From UBA7703 sp034926785 (lineage in GTDB: Bacteria; Bacillota; Clostridia; Christensenellales; CAG-138), in the NCBI GenBank assembly GCA_034926785.1, contig JAYFQU010000001.1:1-64000 (forward strand): 64,000 bases of DNA, in the 5' to 3' direction. The first letter of the stretch is position 1, and each line of letters begins with the position of its first letter. Positions 49,741 to 59,220 of this stretch are shown piece by piece. The notes beneath the pieces were generated by a model. It searched no databases and was not told where the DNA came from. It saw only the letters and a program-made list of their open reading frames with translations. The translations under genes and the position numbers were made by a program.

Positions 49741-51153
49741 ATGCAGGCAACCTTACTTATCTGTATATTCACGCCGCTTATCGGCGCGTTTCTGCTGCCG
49801 CTCATCGGAAGGCGCGCGCCGCGCGTGCGGAACCTTTTCGCGCTGTTGTTTGTTCTAACCGCATTTGCGGGATCCGCGGCGCTGCTGCCCGCGGTTCTCG
49901 CGGGACAAAAACCGCTCGTTCGCCTCGCGCTGCCGCTAGGACTAAGCCTCGGCTTTCAGGCGGATGCCCTTGCGGTGTTTATGGCGCTTGCCTCCTCACT
50001 GGTGGCGTCCGTCATCCTCGTCTATTCGTTTGGCTACATTAAGGATTATGACAACCAAAACGAATATTATATGATGGCGGTGCTCTTCATCGGGGCGATG
50101 ATGGGGCTTGTGTACGCCACAAGCCTGATCCTTCTATATCTCTTCTGGGAAATCAGCGCCATCTGCTGCTGGCGGCTCATCGGGTTCTATCGGGATGAGC
50201 TCACCATCGTCCGCGCGAATAAGGCGTTTGTAGTCACGGTCTTCGGCGCGCTGATCATGCTCGTCGGCTTCTTGGGCATCTGGGGACAGACGGGCACCTT
50301 TGAACTCGCCGCCATGAAGGGCGCCCAGATTCCCGCCTGGTGCGTCGCGCTGATTCTCTTCGGCATTTTGACCAAGTCCGCCACCTTCCCGCTGCATAGC
50401 TGGCTGCCGGACGCGGGCGTCGCGCCCTCGCCCGTCACCTCGCTCCTGCACGCTGCCGTGCTGGTCAAGATCGGCGTATATGCCTATGCGCGGCTGTTTG
50501 TCGCAACCTTCTCCATACCCACGGTCTTCACGAGAATTGTGCCAATCATCGCCGCTGTCAGCGCGCTGGTCTCCGCCGGGTGCGCCATGAAGGAGACCGA
50601 CATCAAGCGTATCATCGCCTATTCCACCATCAGCCAGCTTGCGTTCATCCTGCTTGGCGTAAGTATCGGAAACGAGATCGGCCTAGTTGGCGGCATGCTC
50701 TATATCCTCGCGCACAGTGTCGCCAAGGGGGGCTTGTTCCTCTGCGCGGGCATTGTGGAGCACAACCTACATACCAAGGATATCAATCGTATGGGCGGGC
50801 TGTATAAGCGCTTCCCGCTGACCGCCGTCGCCTTTGCGCTCTGTTCTCTCTCGGTGATGGGCGTGCCTCCCTTCTCCGGCTATTTTGCGAAGTTTCTCGT
50901 CGTCAAAGGCGCGGTGGATGCGGGGCATCCGCTGATCGCGGGGGTGTTCATCCTCGGCGCATTTATGACGGTGTTCTATCTCTCCCGCGTGTTCTTCAAG
51001 GTGTTTCTTGGCCCCGAAACCCACACGCACGCTCGCGAAAAGACGGGCGGCATGGTGGCGAGCGTGGTCTTTCTCGGCGTGCTTGCGCTCGCGCTCGGCG
51101 TATTCCTTTCTCTGCCGGCGGGGCTCGCGTCCCATATCTGGGAGGTGCTGTAA
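49741..51153 (+). CDS. Hydrogenase membrane subunit, antiporter-like (NuoL/M/N type) 1
   Basis: A 470-residue membrane protein with about 14 helices, of the proton-translocating quinone oxidoreductase M family (complex I L/M/N, Mrp antiporter). The proton-channel signature FGILTKSATFPLHSWLPDAGVAPSPVTSLLHAAV (about 206-240) carries the conserved Lys and His, and WEISAICCW holds the conserved Glu of helix 5. It should couple hydrogenase turnover to ion pumping. The ATG at 49741 is chosen (AGGGG upstream); one at 49720 has no binding site. First gene of the hydrogenase operon. Confidence 0.9.
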   Translation: MQATLLICIFTPLIGAFLLPLIGRRAPRVRNLFALLFVLTAFAGSAALLPAVLAGQKPLVRLALPLGLSLGFQADALAVFMALASSLVASVILVYSFGYIKDYDNQNEYYMMAVLFIGAMMGLVYATSLILLYLFWEISAICCWRLIGFYRDELTIVRANKAFVVTVFGALIMLVGFLGIWGQTGTFELAAMKGAQIPAWCVALILFGILTKSATFPLHSWLPDAGVAPSPVTSLLHAAVLVKIGVYAYARLFVATFSIPTVFTRIVPIIAAVSALVSAGCAMKETDIKRIIAYSTISQLAFILLGVSIGNEIGLVGGMLYILAHSVAKGGLFLCAGIVEHNLHTKDINRMGGLYKRFPLTAVAFALCSLSVMGVPPFSGYFAKFLVVKGAVDAGHPLIAGVFILGAFMTVFYLSRVFFKVFLGPETHTHAREKTGGMVASVVFLGVLALALGVFLSLPAGLASHIWEVL

Positions 51154-53019
51154 ATGGCTGCAATCTGTAATTGGCTCAGTGGAGGCGCAACGCTTCTGGT
51201 CGTCCTCGTCGCGCTGCCTATTCTCGCGGGCTTCACCGTTTGGCTGCTGAAGCGCAAATACGCCCTTCAGCTCGCGGCGGCACTCGTTTTCGGCGCGGTC
51301 AACGCGTTTTTCTGCCTCGCGCTCTATCTTGGCGGCGGCGTGAAATCGGGCTTTCCCTTCGCGGGATTCGGGTTTGATGTTCAGTTGCTGGCAAGCGGAC
51401 TATCCTCCGTTCTGCTGCTCTTTACCTCGGTGGTTTCGCTGCTGCTCTCGCTTTACTCGGTTTCCTACTTTAAGGGAAACAAACATGGCGGGCTGTTTTT
51501 GCTGTTCTATTTCGTCAGCGTCGGTTTTGTCAACGGCGCGCTGCTCTCGGATAATCTCGGCGTCATGCTGGTGTTCTGGGAGGGCCTGCTGGTCTGCATG
51601 GGCGCGATGCTGCTCCTCGGCAATCTGGAAAAACCCCGCGCCGCTCTCAAGATGCTTTGGGTCTGCGGCGTGGCCGATCTGCTCCTGATGCTCGGCGTCA
51701 TCATCACCGTCCATCTGGCGGGGCAGAGCAGCGTCAGCGCGATGACGCGCCTTCCCGCTGAAGGCCTCGGCGCGGTTGGCTGCGCGCTCATGCTCCTTGG
51801 CGCGATGGGCAAGGCGGGTGCCATGCCGTTTCATAGCTGGATTCCGCTCGCGGCGGACGACGCGCCCTCTCCATTCCTCGCGGCATTCCCCGGCTCGCTG
51901 GAGAAGATCCTGGGCATCGGGCTGACCATCCGCATTGTCACGCAGATCTACGACGTGCGGGCGGGTTCTTCCATGAGCACGCTCGTGCTCGTCGTCGGCG
52001 CGGTCACGCTGCTCTTTGGCGTGGGCATGGCGCTCGTTCAAAAGGATATGAAGCGGCTCTTGTCCTACCATGCCATCAGCCAGGTCGGCTATATGCTCCT
52101 CGGCGTCGGCAGCGGGCTCGCGGTCGGCATCGCCGGCGGACTGTTTCATATGATGAACCATGTGCTCTATAAATGCGGGCTCTTCATCACCGCAAGCGCC
52201 ATTGAGCGTCAAACCGGAACCACCGATCTCAAGAAGCTCGGCGGCCTCGGCCGCTCCATGCCCGTGACGATGGTCTGCTTCATCCTGTGCGGCCTTGCAA
52301 TTTCCGGTTTCCCAGGCTTCAATGGCTTCTTCTCCAAGGAGCTGGTGTTTGACGCGGCGCTGGAGAGCGGAATGGTCTACTATATCGTTGCGCTCGTCGG
52401 GGCGGCGCTGACGGCCATCTCGTTCCTCAAGCTCGGCGGCGCGGCATTCTTTGGCAAACTGCGCCTGCCGCATGAGAAAAAAAGCGTACGGGAGGCACCC
52501 TTTGGCATGCTCCTATCCGCCGGAATTCTCTCCGCTCTCTGCGTGTTCTTCGGCGTCGGCAACGGCTTTGCGCATCGCTATCTTCTAACCCCCGCGCTGA
52601 ATCTCACGGAGAACTTCGCAGGCTGGCCGAAATCCGCCCTGTTGGTTGCGCTCTCCTGCGCGGCGCTCGCGCTCGCGCTGGCCGATCATCTCCTGGGTAA
52701 AAAAGCGTCCGGCAGCGCGCTCAACAGCGCGGATCACATCCACTATGCGCCCGGCCTCAAGCAGGTTTATGCCCTCGCCGAGGCGGGCAAACTGGACCCC
52801 TACAACTGGCTAGTCGCCGCGGTTGGCGGTTTCTCCGCCGTCTGCATGTGGATCGAAAAAGGTGTTTCATGGGTCTATGATACGGGCGTACCGGGCTTGG
52901 TCCGCGGCGCCTCCGGCCTGCTGCATCGCGAAGTCACCGGCAGCCTGACGCGCTATCTTGCGCTCGCGGCAGCGGGATTCGTTCTGGTTGCGGCGCTGTT
53001 CCTCATCGTATTGTTATAA
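51154..53019 (+). CDS. Hydrogenase membrane subunit, antiporter-like (NuoL/M/N type) 2
   Basis: A 621-residue member of the same antiporter-like family, longer at the C-terminus as in NuoL/HyfB. The channel core is GAMGKAGAMPFHSWIPLA followed by DDAPSPFLAAF, with WEGLLVCMGAM as the helix 5 Glu site and KDMKRLLSYHAISQVGYM. The extra C-terminal helices could form a lateral arm like that of NuoL. It starts directly after the previous stop codon, with GGAGG upstream. Confidence 0.9.
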   Translation: MAAICNWLSGGATLLVVLVALPILAGFTVWLLKRKYALQLAAALVFGAVNAFFCLALYLGGGVKSGFPFAGFGFDVQLLASGLSSVLLLFTSVVSLLLSLYSVSYFKGNKHGGLFLLFYFVSVGFVNGALLSDNLGVMLVFWEGLLVCMGAMLLLGNLEKPRAALKMLWVCGVADLLLMLGVIITVHLAGQSSVSAMTRLPAEGLGAVGCALMLLGAMGKAGAMPFHSWIPLAADDAPSPFLAAFPGSLEKILGIGLTIRIVTQIYDVRAGSSMSTLVLVVGAVTLLFGVGMALVQKDMKRLLSYHAISQVGYMLLGVGSGLAVGIAGGLFHMMNHVLYKCGLFITASAIERQTGTTDLKKLGGLGRSMPVTMVCFILCGLAISGFPGFNGFFSKELVFDAALESGMVYYIVALVGAALTAISFLKLGGAAFFGKLRLPHEKKSVREAPFGMLLSAGILSALCVFFGVGNGFAHRYLLTPALNLTENFAGWPKSALLVALSCAALALALADHLLGKKASGSALNSADHIHYAPGLKQVYALAEAGKLDPYNWLVAAVGGFSAVCMWIEKGVSWVYDTGVPGLVRGASGLLHREVTGSLTRYLALAAAGFVLVAALFLIVLL

Positions 53020-53101
53020 GAAAGGCGGCGCAGAATATGATTTGTCTTTTCCGGCGCCTGCCGGATGATTTGCAGATTTCTCTCACAAAGGCGGTGCGGC
53101 T

Positions 53102-54577
53102 ATGACGGCTTACTCTATCGCGGCTCTACAATGGATCACACAGCTGTTTCTCGCGCTGCCGATGCTCGCGATCGTGGCAAACAACGCCATCCCGCGCGAG
53201 CGGATGCGGCATGTCACCATCTCAATGGCCGCGGCGGTCGCCACCGCGCAGCTGATTGCCGCAATCGCAGGCTTTGCGCTGCTTGCGGCCTCCGGCGAAC
53301 ATGAGTTCCGTTTCGCGCTGCTTTGGGATCTCGCCAAGGGATTGGGGTATTTCCGGGTCGATCTCGTGTCGCTCTCGCTGCTTGCCTGCGTGGGCATGGT
53401 CACGCTCGCCTCCTGCCTCACCGCGCTGACGACCATCGACGACCACAGAAGCTCGTATACCAATCTGCTGATGGTCATGATGCTTGGCATGAACGGCATG
53501 CTCATCGTGAGTGATCTCTTCTCGCTGTATGTCTTTCTGGAGGTCACGGGACTTGCGAGCTTCGTGGTGATCGGCATGTACAAGAGCACGAAGGATCTTG
53601 AAGGCGCGTTTAAGTATATGACGCTTTCCGCGCTCGCGACCATCTTTATCCTCACGGGTCTTTCGCTGCTGTTCATCAAATCCGGCAGTCTCGCCTTTTC
53701 CGCGCTCAAGCCGGAGCTCTTTTCCGGCGCGGGAGACGAGCAAACGCTGCTCTGCTGGGGCGCGCTCGTGCTGCTGGTTTCGGGGTTTGCCATCAAGAGC
53801 GGCGTTGCCCCGTTCCATAGCTGGCTGCCGGACGCATATCAGAGCGCGGATACCGCAATCTCCATCATGCTCTCCGGCATCGTCACCAAAATTGCGGGCG
53901 TCTACAGCCTCGTCACCCTGACGCGGCTCTTCCCCGGCAACGAGGCGCTGAAGATCACGCTGATTGCGCTCGGACTCTTTACCATCGTTGTCGGCGCGTT
54001 GCTCGCCCTCGCACAAAAAAACTTCAAGCGCGTCGCAGCCTATTCGTCCGTCAGCCAGATGGGCTATATTCTGCTCGGCCTCGCGGCGGATACGCGCCTT
54101 GGGCTGATCGCCGCGCTGATCTATCTCTTTACGCACTCCATGGCAAAAAGCGCGCTCTTTACCAACGCCGCCGCGCTGGAACAGCGGCTTGGCACGCTGG
54201 ATATCGACGAGATGGGCGGCTTGCAGAGCCGCATGCCGGTCACGTCGTTCTCCTCCGTTTCGGCGTTGCTCTCGCTCGCCGGTGTGCCGCCGTTCGCGGG
54301 CTTCTGGAGCAAACTTCTGCTGTTGATTGCACTCTGGAGTGCGGGGCTGAGAGGCGTCGCCGCCGCAGCGCTGCTTTTAAGCATTCTCTCCGGAGCCTAT
54401 TTCCTGATGCTGCAGAAAAAGGTCTTCTTCGGCAAGCTCAACGAGCGCTGGGACAGTGTGGTTGAAATATCGGGCGGCATCCGCGTGTCGGAGATTTTGC
54501 TCGCCGCGGGGACCATCGCGGTCGGCCTCGGCTTCCCGCTGTTGCTTGTTTACCTCTCGCGAGCCGGGCTGGTCTGA
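53102..54577 (+). CDS. Hydrogenase membrane subunit, antiporter-like (NuoL/M/N type) 3
   Basis: A 491-residue third antiporter-like subunit. Key segments are FLEVTGLASFVVIG (helix 5 Glu), SGFAIKSGVAPFHSWLPDAYQ with Lys and His, and KRVAAYSSVSQMGYILLG. It most resembles MrpD/NuoN. Three such subunits in one operon is the number found in respiratory complex I. A ribosome binding site AAAGGCGG precedes the ATG; the gap to the previous gene is 82 bases. Confidence 0.9.
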   Translation: MTAYSIAALQWITQLFLALPMLAIVANNAIPRERMRHVTISMAAAVATAQLIAAIAGFALLAASGEHEFRFALLWDLAKGLGYFRVDLVSLSLLACVGMVTLASCLTALTTIDDHRSSYTNLLMVMMLGMNGMLIVSDLFSLYVFLEVTGLASFVVIGMYKSTKDLEGAFKYMTLSALATIFILTGLSLLFIKSGSLAFSALKPELFSGAGDEQTLLCWGALVLLVSGFAIKSGVAPFHSWLPDAYQSADTAISIMLSGIVTKIAGVYSLVTLTRLFPGNEALKITLIALGLFTIVVGALLALAQKNFKRVAAYSSVSQMGYILLGLAADTRLGLIAALIYLFTHSMAKSALFTNAAALEQRLGTLDIDEMGGLQSRMPVTSFSSVSALLSLAGVPPFAGFWSKLLLLIALWSAGLRGVAAAALLLSILSGAYFLMLQKKVFFGKLNERWDSVVEISGGIRVSEILLAAGTIAVGLGFPLLLVYLSRAGLV

Positions 54578-54588
54578 AAGGAGCGCAC

Positions 54589-55068
54589 ATGGACATCGCC
54601 ATCTATATTTGCTTAGGCTGCATGCTGTTGTTCGGCTTTTTCTCCGTGCTGAGCAGGCATCTCATCAACTCGGCCATCGCGCTTGCGGCGGCCAGCGCCG
54701 CCTGCGGCGTGCTGATGTATGTGCTCGGCGCGCATACGGCCGCCATCTTTGAAATCTCCGTTTGTTCCGGTCTTGTCACCGTCATCTTCATCAGCGCGGT
54801 GAGTCTGAGCAACGGGGATAAACAGGCCAGCGCGCCGGAGAAACGCATGCCGCTGATGCCCGTGATCTTAATCGCCATCGGCGCGGTGCTGATGATCGGC
54901 GCGGGACTCTCGGGTTTTTCCCTCGGCGTACCCGGGCAGGCTGCCGCCTCTGCGGGGTTTGATCAGGTGTTCTGGGAAACGCGTCAGGCGGATATCTTCG
55001 GTCAAATGGTCGCGATTATCGCGGGAGCCTCCGCCATCGTCGTGTTCTTTAAGGAGCGTGAAGAATAA
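54589..55068 (+). CDS. Hydrogenase membrane subunit, NuoJ-like
   Basis: A 159-residue protein with five predicted helices. Length, hydrophobic pattern and the position just before a NuoK-like gene fit complex I subunit J. The first helices (INSAIALAAASAACGVLMYVLGA, then FEISVCSGLVTVIFISAV) match NuoJ/MbhD-type proteins. It would lie between the antiporter row and the NuoH-type subunit and help form the proton path. Confidence 0.75.
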   Translation: MDIAIYICLGCMLLFGFFSVLSRHLINSAIALAAASAACGVLMYVLGAHTAAIFEISVCSGLVTVIFISAVSLSNGDKQASAPEKRMPLMPVILIAIGAVLMIGAGLSGFSLGVPGQAAASAGFDQVFWETRQADIFGQMVAIIAGASAIVVFFKEREE

Positions 55069-55374
55069 GTGAATGTGACAACCATCATGCTGATTGCGGG
55101 GCTTGTGCTCATCCTCACCGGATGCTTTGAGCTCATCCGTACCCGCCATATGCTCAAGATCATCATCGGTCTGGAGCTTGCCATCAAGGCGGTCTCCATG
55201 TTCATCACGCTCGGCGGCTGGCTCAACGGCAACATGCCGCTTGCGGAAGCCTTTGTGGTGAGCACCATCGTGCTGGAGGTCGTGGTTGCAACGGTGCTCA
55301 GCGGCATCGCCATCAGCATCTACCACAAATACGGCAGCATGGATATCCGCAGCCTGAACAACCTGAAGGGATAA
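55069..55374 (+). CDS. Hydrogenase membrane subunit, NuoK-like
   Basis: A 101-residue protein with three helices, the size and layout of NuoK/MnhC. The conserved Glu residues of helices 2 and 3 are visible in IIIGLELAIKAV and STIVLEVVVATVL. It starts with GTG directly after the previous stop. Its presence extends the complex I-like proton pathway. Confidence 0.82.
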   Translation: MNVTTIMLIAGLVLILTGCFELIRTRHMLKIIIGLELAIKAVSMFITLGGWLNGNMPLAEAFVVSTIVLEVVVATVLSGIAISIYHKYGSMDIRSLNNLKG

Positions 55375-55387
55375 GGAGGATACAAGA

Positions 55388-55720
55388 TTGAGCGCACAGA
55401 CGATTTTTATCTCAACCCCCGTGATCTTCCTTGTCTTTCTGCTGCTTTTGATGCTGTTCTCGTTCTATCTTAAGCGCAAGGCGGACAAGACCCCTTCCGG
55501 CAAACACGCGTTTGATCCCTACGCCTGCGGGCAGAGCAAGGACGCCGTGAGCCAGTATGTCAATCCGAATTTCAAGCGGATGTTCTATCTTGCGTTTTTC
55601 TTCACGGTCATGCATGTGCTGGTCATGATCGTCGCAACCGCGCCAAAGGGGCACACGCTGATGCCCGTAGCCTATATCGCCGTTGGCGCGCTCGCCATGC
55701 TGATTCTGTTTCGCAAGTAA
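55388..55720 (+). CDS. Hydrogenase membrane subunit, NuoA-like
   Basis: A 110-residue protein with three helices. The loop FDPYACGQSKDAVSQYVNPN followed by FKRMFYLAFFFTVMHVLVMI resembles the YECG..P/FY...F region of NuoA, but the acidic FDVE motif of complex I is replaced by TVMH. NuoA relatives are not present in the small Ech or Hyc hydrogenases. The start is TTG at 55388 with AGGAGG upstream. Confidence 0.6.
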   Translation: MSAQTIFISTPVIFLVFLLLLMLFSFYLKRKADKTPSGKHAFDPYACGQSKDAVSQYVNPNFKRMFYLAFFFTVMHVLVMIVATAPKGHTLMPVAYIAVGALAMLILFRK

Positions 55721-55741
55721 CAAGTTTTGAGGAAAACACGT

Positions 55742-56191
55742 ATGGGATTATTCGACAAAGCGATCGCATGGGGTGAAAAGAAGTCCCCCTGGATCATCCA
55801 TTTTAACGCGGGCGCCTGCAACGGCTGCGATATTGAGGTGGTGGACGCACTCACGCCGCAATACGATCTGGAGCGTCTCGGCATCCTGCAGCAGGGCAGC
55901 CCGCGGCACGCGGACGTGCTGGTCTGCACCGGCGCTGTCACACTGCAGACGCGCGACCGGCTCAAGCAGATCTACGACCAGATGTCTACGCCGAAATTCG
56001 TCGTCGCCATCGGCACCTGCGCCTGCACGGGCGGCATCTTCGACAGCTGTTATTGCGTCACGGGCGGCATCGATACCGTCATTCCCGTGGACGCCTATAT
56101 CCCCGGCTGCGCGGTGCGCCCGGAGGCAATTATCGACGCGGTGGGCAAACTATTGGCCACGCTGGATCAAAAGGAGGCGAAGGGTAAATGA
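55742..56191 (+). CDS. Group 4 [NiFe] hydrogenase small subunit (NuoB-like)
   Basis: A 149-residue protein of the NuoB/EchC family. Four cysteines for the proximal [4Fe-4S] cluster are present: Cys26 and Cys29 (ACNGCDIE), Cys93 (GTCACTGG) and Cys123 (PGCAVRPE). It takes electrons from the ferredoxin-like subunit to the NiFe site. The ATG at 55742 follows GAGGAAAACACGT. It overlaps the next gene by 4 bases. Confidence 0.93.
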   Translation: MGLFDKAIAWGEKKSPWIIHFNAGACNGCDIEVVDALTPQYDLERLGILQQGSPRHADVLVCTGAVTLQTRDRLKQIYDQMSTPKFVVAIGTCACTGGIFDSCYCVTGGIDTVIPVDAYIPGCAVRPEAIIDAVGKLLATLDQKEAKGK

Positions 56192-56682
56192 ACACTGAGG
56201 CTGTCGTCCTCTCTCTCAACCAACGTTTCCCCGCGCTGGCGGCCGCGTCACCGCGCGACAAGCGCGTCTGGACCGTGTTCCAAGAGCCAAAGACGTTTGA
56301 ATCCATCCTGCACTATGCGAGCGATACGCTGGGGTTCCACAAGGGCAAGCATATCATCGGCACCGACGAGGGCGAATCCATCGGATTGAGCTACATCCTC
56401 TCAAACGACGAGGACGTGCTGCTCGTCCTGCGCGAACGTGTGCCGAAAAGCGCGCCTCATGTGCGCTCGCAGGGTGCGTTGTACCCCTCCCTCGTTCTGC
56501 ACGAGCGGGAGCTCGTCGATCTCTTCGGCGTACAGGTTTCCGGCCTGCCGGAGGGTCCGCGTTATCCCCTGCCGGACTGCTGGCCTGAAGGGGAGTATCC
56601 GCTCCGCAAGGAATGGAACCCCGCCTATTTCAACAAGCAGACCACGACCTATGAGCCGCCGAAGGAGGAGGACAAACCATGA
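56188..56682 (+). CDS. Group 4 hydrogenase NuoC-like subunit
   Basis: A 164-residue protein matching the 30-kDa subunit family of complex I (NuoC/EchD). The family motif is ALYPSLVLHERELVDLFGV with GLPEGPRYPLPD after it. It scaffolds the small and large subunits. It overlaps both neighbours by 4 bases, typical of tightly coupled subunits. Confidence 0.9.
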   Translation: MNTEAVVLSLNQRFPALAAASPRDKRVWTVFQEPKTFESILHYASDTLGFHKGKHIIGTDEGESIGLSYILSNDEDVLLVLRERVPKSAPHVRSQGALYPSLVLHERELVDLFGVQVSGLPEGPRYPLPDCWPEGEYPLRKEWNPAYFNKQTTTYEPPKEEDKP

Positions 56683-57899
56683 GCGACCAGGATAAACACA
56701 AGGTAGTTCTGCCCATCGGCCCGCAGCACCCCTCCCTCAAGGAGCCGGGCAGCTTCAAGATCACGCTGGACGGCGAAAAGGTGGAACGCGCGGTTGTGGA
56801 GATTGGCTACAATCACCGCGGCATCGAGAAGGCCTGCGAGAGCAGAACCTATGTGCAGGATTTGTATATCATTGAGCGCGTCTGCGGCATCTGTTCGCAT
56901 GCGCACACCTCCTGTTTCTGCCAGGCGTTTGAAGAGCTGGCCGGGCTGGAGGTACCGCGCAGAGCGCAATATATCCGCGGCATCGTCGGCGAACTGGAGC
57001 GCTTGCACAGCCATCTGCTCTGGCTCGGCGTCGCCGCGCACGAGATCGGCTTTGACACGCTGTTCATGTATACCTGGCGCGATCGCGAGCTGGTGCTGGA
57101 TCTGCTTGCGCGCATCGGGGGAAACCGTATCAACTATGGGGTGAATACCTTCGGTGGCGTCCGGCGAGATCTGGAGCCGGAGCTGTTTGCCGACATTCTG
57201 AGCGTCTGCGCGCAGCTGCACGAAAAGGTGAGCTATTATACGGAGCTAGCCCTGACCGAAACCACGCTAATTGCGCGGCTCAAGGGCATCGGCGTACTGC
57301 GGCCGGAAGACGTCAAACGTTACAGCGCCGTTGGCCCCGTTGCGCGCGCGGCGGGACTCATGGACGACATCCGCGTTGTGGAGCCCTATGGCGTTTTTAA
57401 AGAGATCGCCGTCAACCCCATCACGGACGATCATTGCGATGTTTACGGGCGCACGCTGGTTCGCGTGAAAGAGATGCTGGAAAGCATCCGCCTGATCCGC
57501 CTGATGGTTCAGGAGATTCCCGATGGACCGATTCTGGTTCGTCCGCCGCGCAAGCTCCCCGTGGGCGAGGTTCTCCGCCGTGTCGAGGCGCCGCGCGGAG
57601 AAAACATCCACTATATCCGCTCCAACGGCACGGATATGCCGGATCGTGTTCGTGTGCGCGCCCCATCGGAGGCCAACTGGCACGGTATGAGCTATATGCT
57701 CGAAGGCTTCCAGCTTGCGGATGTTCCGATCATTATCGCCGCCATCGATCCTTGCTATTCCTGCACGGATCGCGCAATCCGGCTCAGCGGAAACGGGGAT
57801 GTTCAGCTGGCGAGCTGGGATCAGATTCGCGACTATGGCATCGCGCAGTATAAAGAACGCGGCATTGATCCGGGCGCAATCGCCGTCCGTCCATTTTAA
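56679..57899 (+). CDS. Group 4 [NiFe] hydrogenase large subunit (NuoD-like)
   Basis: A 406-residue large subunit. Both nickel-binding motifs are intact: RVCGICSHAH (Cys69, Cys72) and DPCYSCTDR (Cys359, Cys362), which shows it is a true hydrogenase and not a complex I subunit. After Arg365 there is a 41-residue extension, the sort removed by a HycI-type endopeptidase once the metal site is complete; such a protease is encoded at 59217-59729. GPQHPSLKEPGSF is the N-terminal 49-kDa motif. It would oxidise or make H2 with ferredoxin as the partner. Confidence 0.95.
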   Translation: MSDQDKHKVVLPIGPQHPSLKEPGSFKITLDGEKVERAVVEIGYNHRGIEKACESRTYVQDLYIIERVCGICSHAHTSCFCQAFEELAGLEVPRRAQYIRGIVGELERLHSHLLWLGVAAHEIGFDTLFMYTWRDRELVLDLLARIGGNRINYGVNTFGGVRRDLEPELFADILSVCAQLHEKVSYYTELALTETTLIARLKGIGVLRPEDVKRYSAVGPVARAAGLMDDIRVVEPYGVFKEIAVNPITDDHCDVYGRTLVRVKEMLESIRLIRLMVQEIPDGPILVRPPRKLPVGEVLRRVEAPRGENIHYIRSNGTDMPDRVRVRAPSEANWHGMSYMLEGFQLADVPIIIAAIDPCYSCTDRAIRLSGNGDVQLASWDQIRDYGIAQYKERGIDPGAIAVRPF

Positions 57900-57916
57900 A
57901 GGGGGCAAAGACACGC

Positions 57917-58855
57917 ATGCTGCTGCAGATTTTTAAGGTGCTCCTCTTCCCCGGGCTTCTCTTTCTCGGTTCGCTTTCGTTTCTGCTGGAGTTTGTAGAC
58001 CGCAAGGTCTACGCCCGAATGCAGAGCCGCAAGGGGCCGCCCTGGTATCAGCCGATGGCGGATATGCTCAAGCTGATCGGCAAAAAAGCGATCATCCCGA
58101 ACAATGCGCAAAAGCTCGCCTTTGCCGCCCTGCCCACCGTGTCGCTCGCGGCGGTTTGCGCCGCGTTCCTCTGCGTACCCGTCTGGGGTACAACGGCGGT
58201 TACGGCATTCTCGGGCGATCTTGTCGCCGTGCTGTATCTGCTCACAATTCCGACGCTCTGCCATTTTCTCGCGGGCTATAACAGCCACGAGGTCTATTCC
58301 ACCATCGGCGCATTTCGAACGCTGACGCAGATGTTTGCCTATGAGGTGCCGCTGTTTATGGCGTTCCTTTCCCCCGCTATCCTCGCGGGAACATGGTCCA
58401 TCACGGGCATCGCCGCGTTCTATGCAGCACATCCGCTCTACGCGCTGATCAATCTTCCCGCGTTCTTCGTGGCTATGCTGACCTCCCAGAGCAAGCTGGA
58501 GCGGACGCCCTTTGACGCGCCGGAAGCGGAGACGGAGATCGTCGGCGGCGCGCTGGTGGAATACAGCGGGCGGTACTTGGCGTTTTTCCGCGCAACGGCG
58601 ATTACGGAGCTTACGGCGGTCGCCTCGGTGATTGCCGCGCTATTCCTGCCATTTCTTACGGGCAATGTCTGGCTGGACTTTGTGCTTTACCTCTGCAAGA
58701 CGCTTGCCGTTGTGCTCATCATGGTACTCATGCGCGCGACGCTCGCGCGCAGCCGCATCGACCAGACGCTCAAGCTTTTCTGGTCGATCTTAACCCCGAT
58801 TGCTATGGCGCAGATGATTGTCAATCTGCTGCTCAGGGGAGGTCTCGGACTATGA
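57917..58855 (+). CDS. Group 4 hydrogenase membrane anchor (NuoH-like)
   Basis: A 312-residue protein with eight predicted helices, of the NuoH/EchB family that joins the soluble arm to the membrane arm. Typical signatures are FVDRKVYARMQSRKGPPW, the charged loop AGYNSHEVYSTIGAFR and ERTPFDAPEAETEIVGG. The acidic loop is thought to pass the energy of the redox reaction to the ion channels. It lies 17 bases after the large subunit gene. Confidence 0.93.
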   Translation: MLLQIFKVLLFPGLLFLGSLSFLLEFVDRKVYARMQSRKGPPWYQPMADMLKLIGKKAIIPNNAQKLAFAALPTVSLAAVCAAFLCVPVWGTTAVTAFSGDLVAVLYLLTIPTLCHFLAGYNSHEVYSTIGAFRTLTQMFAYEVPLFMAFLSPAILAGTWSITGIAAFYAAHPLYALINLPAFFVAMLTSQSKLERTPFDAPEAETEIVGGALVEYSGRYLAFFRATAITELTAVASVIAALFLPFLTGNVWLDFVLYLCKTLAVVLIMVLMRATLARSRIDQTLKLFWSILTPIAMAQMIVNLLLRGGLGL

Positions 58856-59220
58856 AAAACAAGAAAGAACGCCCCGGTGGATTGGTCAAGCAGGCAATTG
58901 CCAATCTTTTTCGAAAGCCTGCCACACAGGTGCATCCGTTCGGCGAGGACGGTATTCAGAAGGGATACCGCGGCAAGCTGCTCTATGATTCGACCACCTG
59001 CATCAACTGCGTAATGTGCATGCGGGATTGTCCGACGGGCGCGATCACAATCAAAAACTATGGCACAAAAGAGGAAAAGGATATGCATGCCTTCCTCAAC
59101 CTCGGCCGCTGCGTGTTCTGCTGCCAATGCGTGGACACCTGCCCCAAAAAGAGCCTGAGCTTTTCGAGCGACGTGCTCCTTGCGAGCTTCGACCGCGAGA
59201 GTTTGGATGTTGAACTGTGA
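58852..59220 (+). CDS. Group 4 hydrogenase polyferredoxin subunit (NuoI-like)
   Basis: A 122-residue protein with two [4Fe-4S] motifs, CINCVMCMRDCPTG and CVFCCQCVDTCPKK. As in EchF/NuoI it is the entry path for electrons, probably from reduced ferredoxin. A basic N-terminal helix (KNKKERPGGLVKQAIANLF) may lie on the membrane arm. It overlaps neighbours by 4 bases on both sides. Confidence 0.93.
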   Translation: MKNKKERPGGLVKQAIANLFRKPATQVHPFGEDGIQKGYRGKLLYDSTTCINCVMCMRDCPTGAITIKNYGTKEEKDMHAFLNLGRCVFCCQCVDTCPKKSLSFSSDVLLASFDRESLDVEL

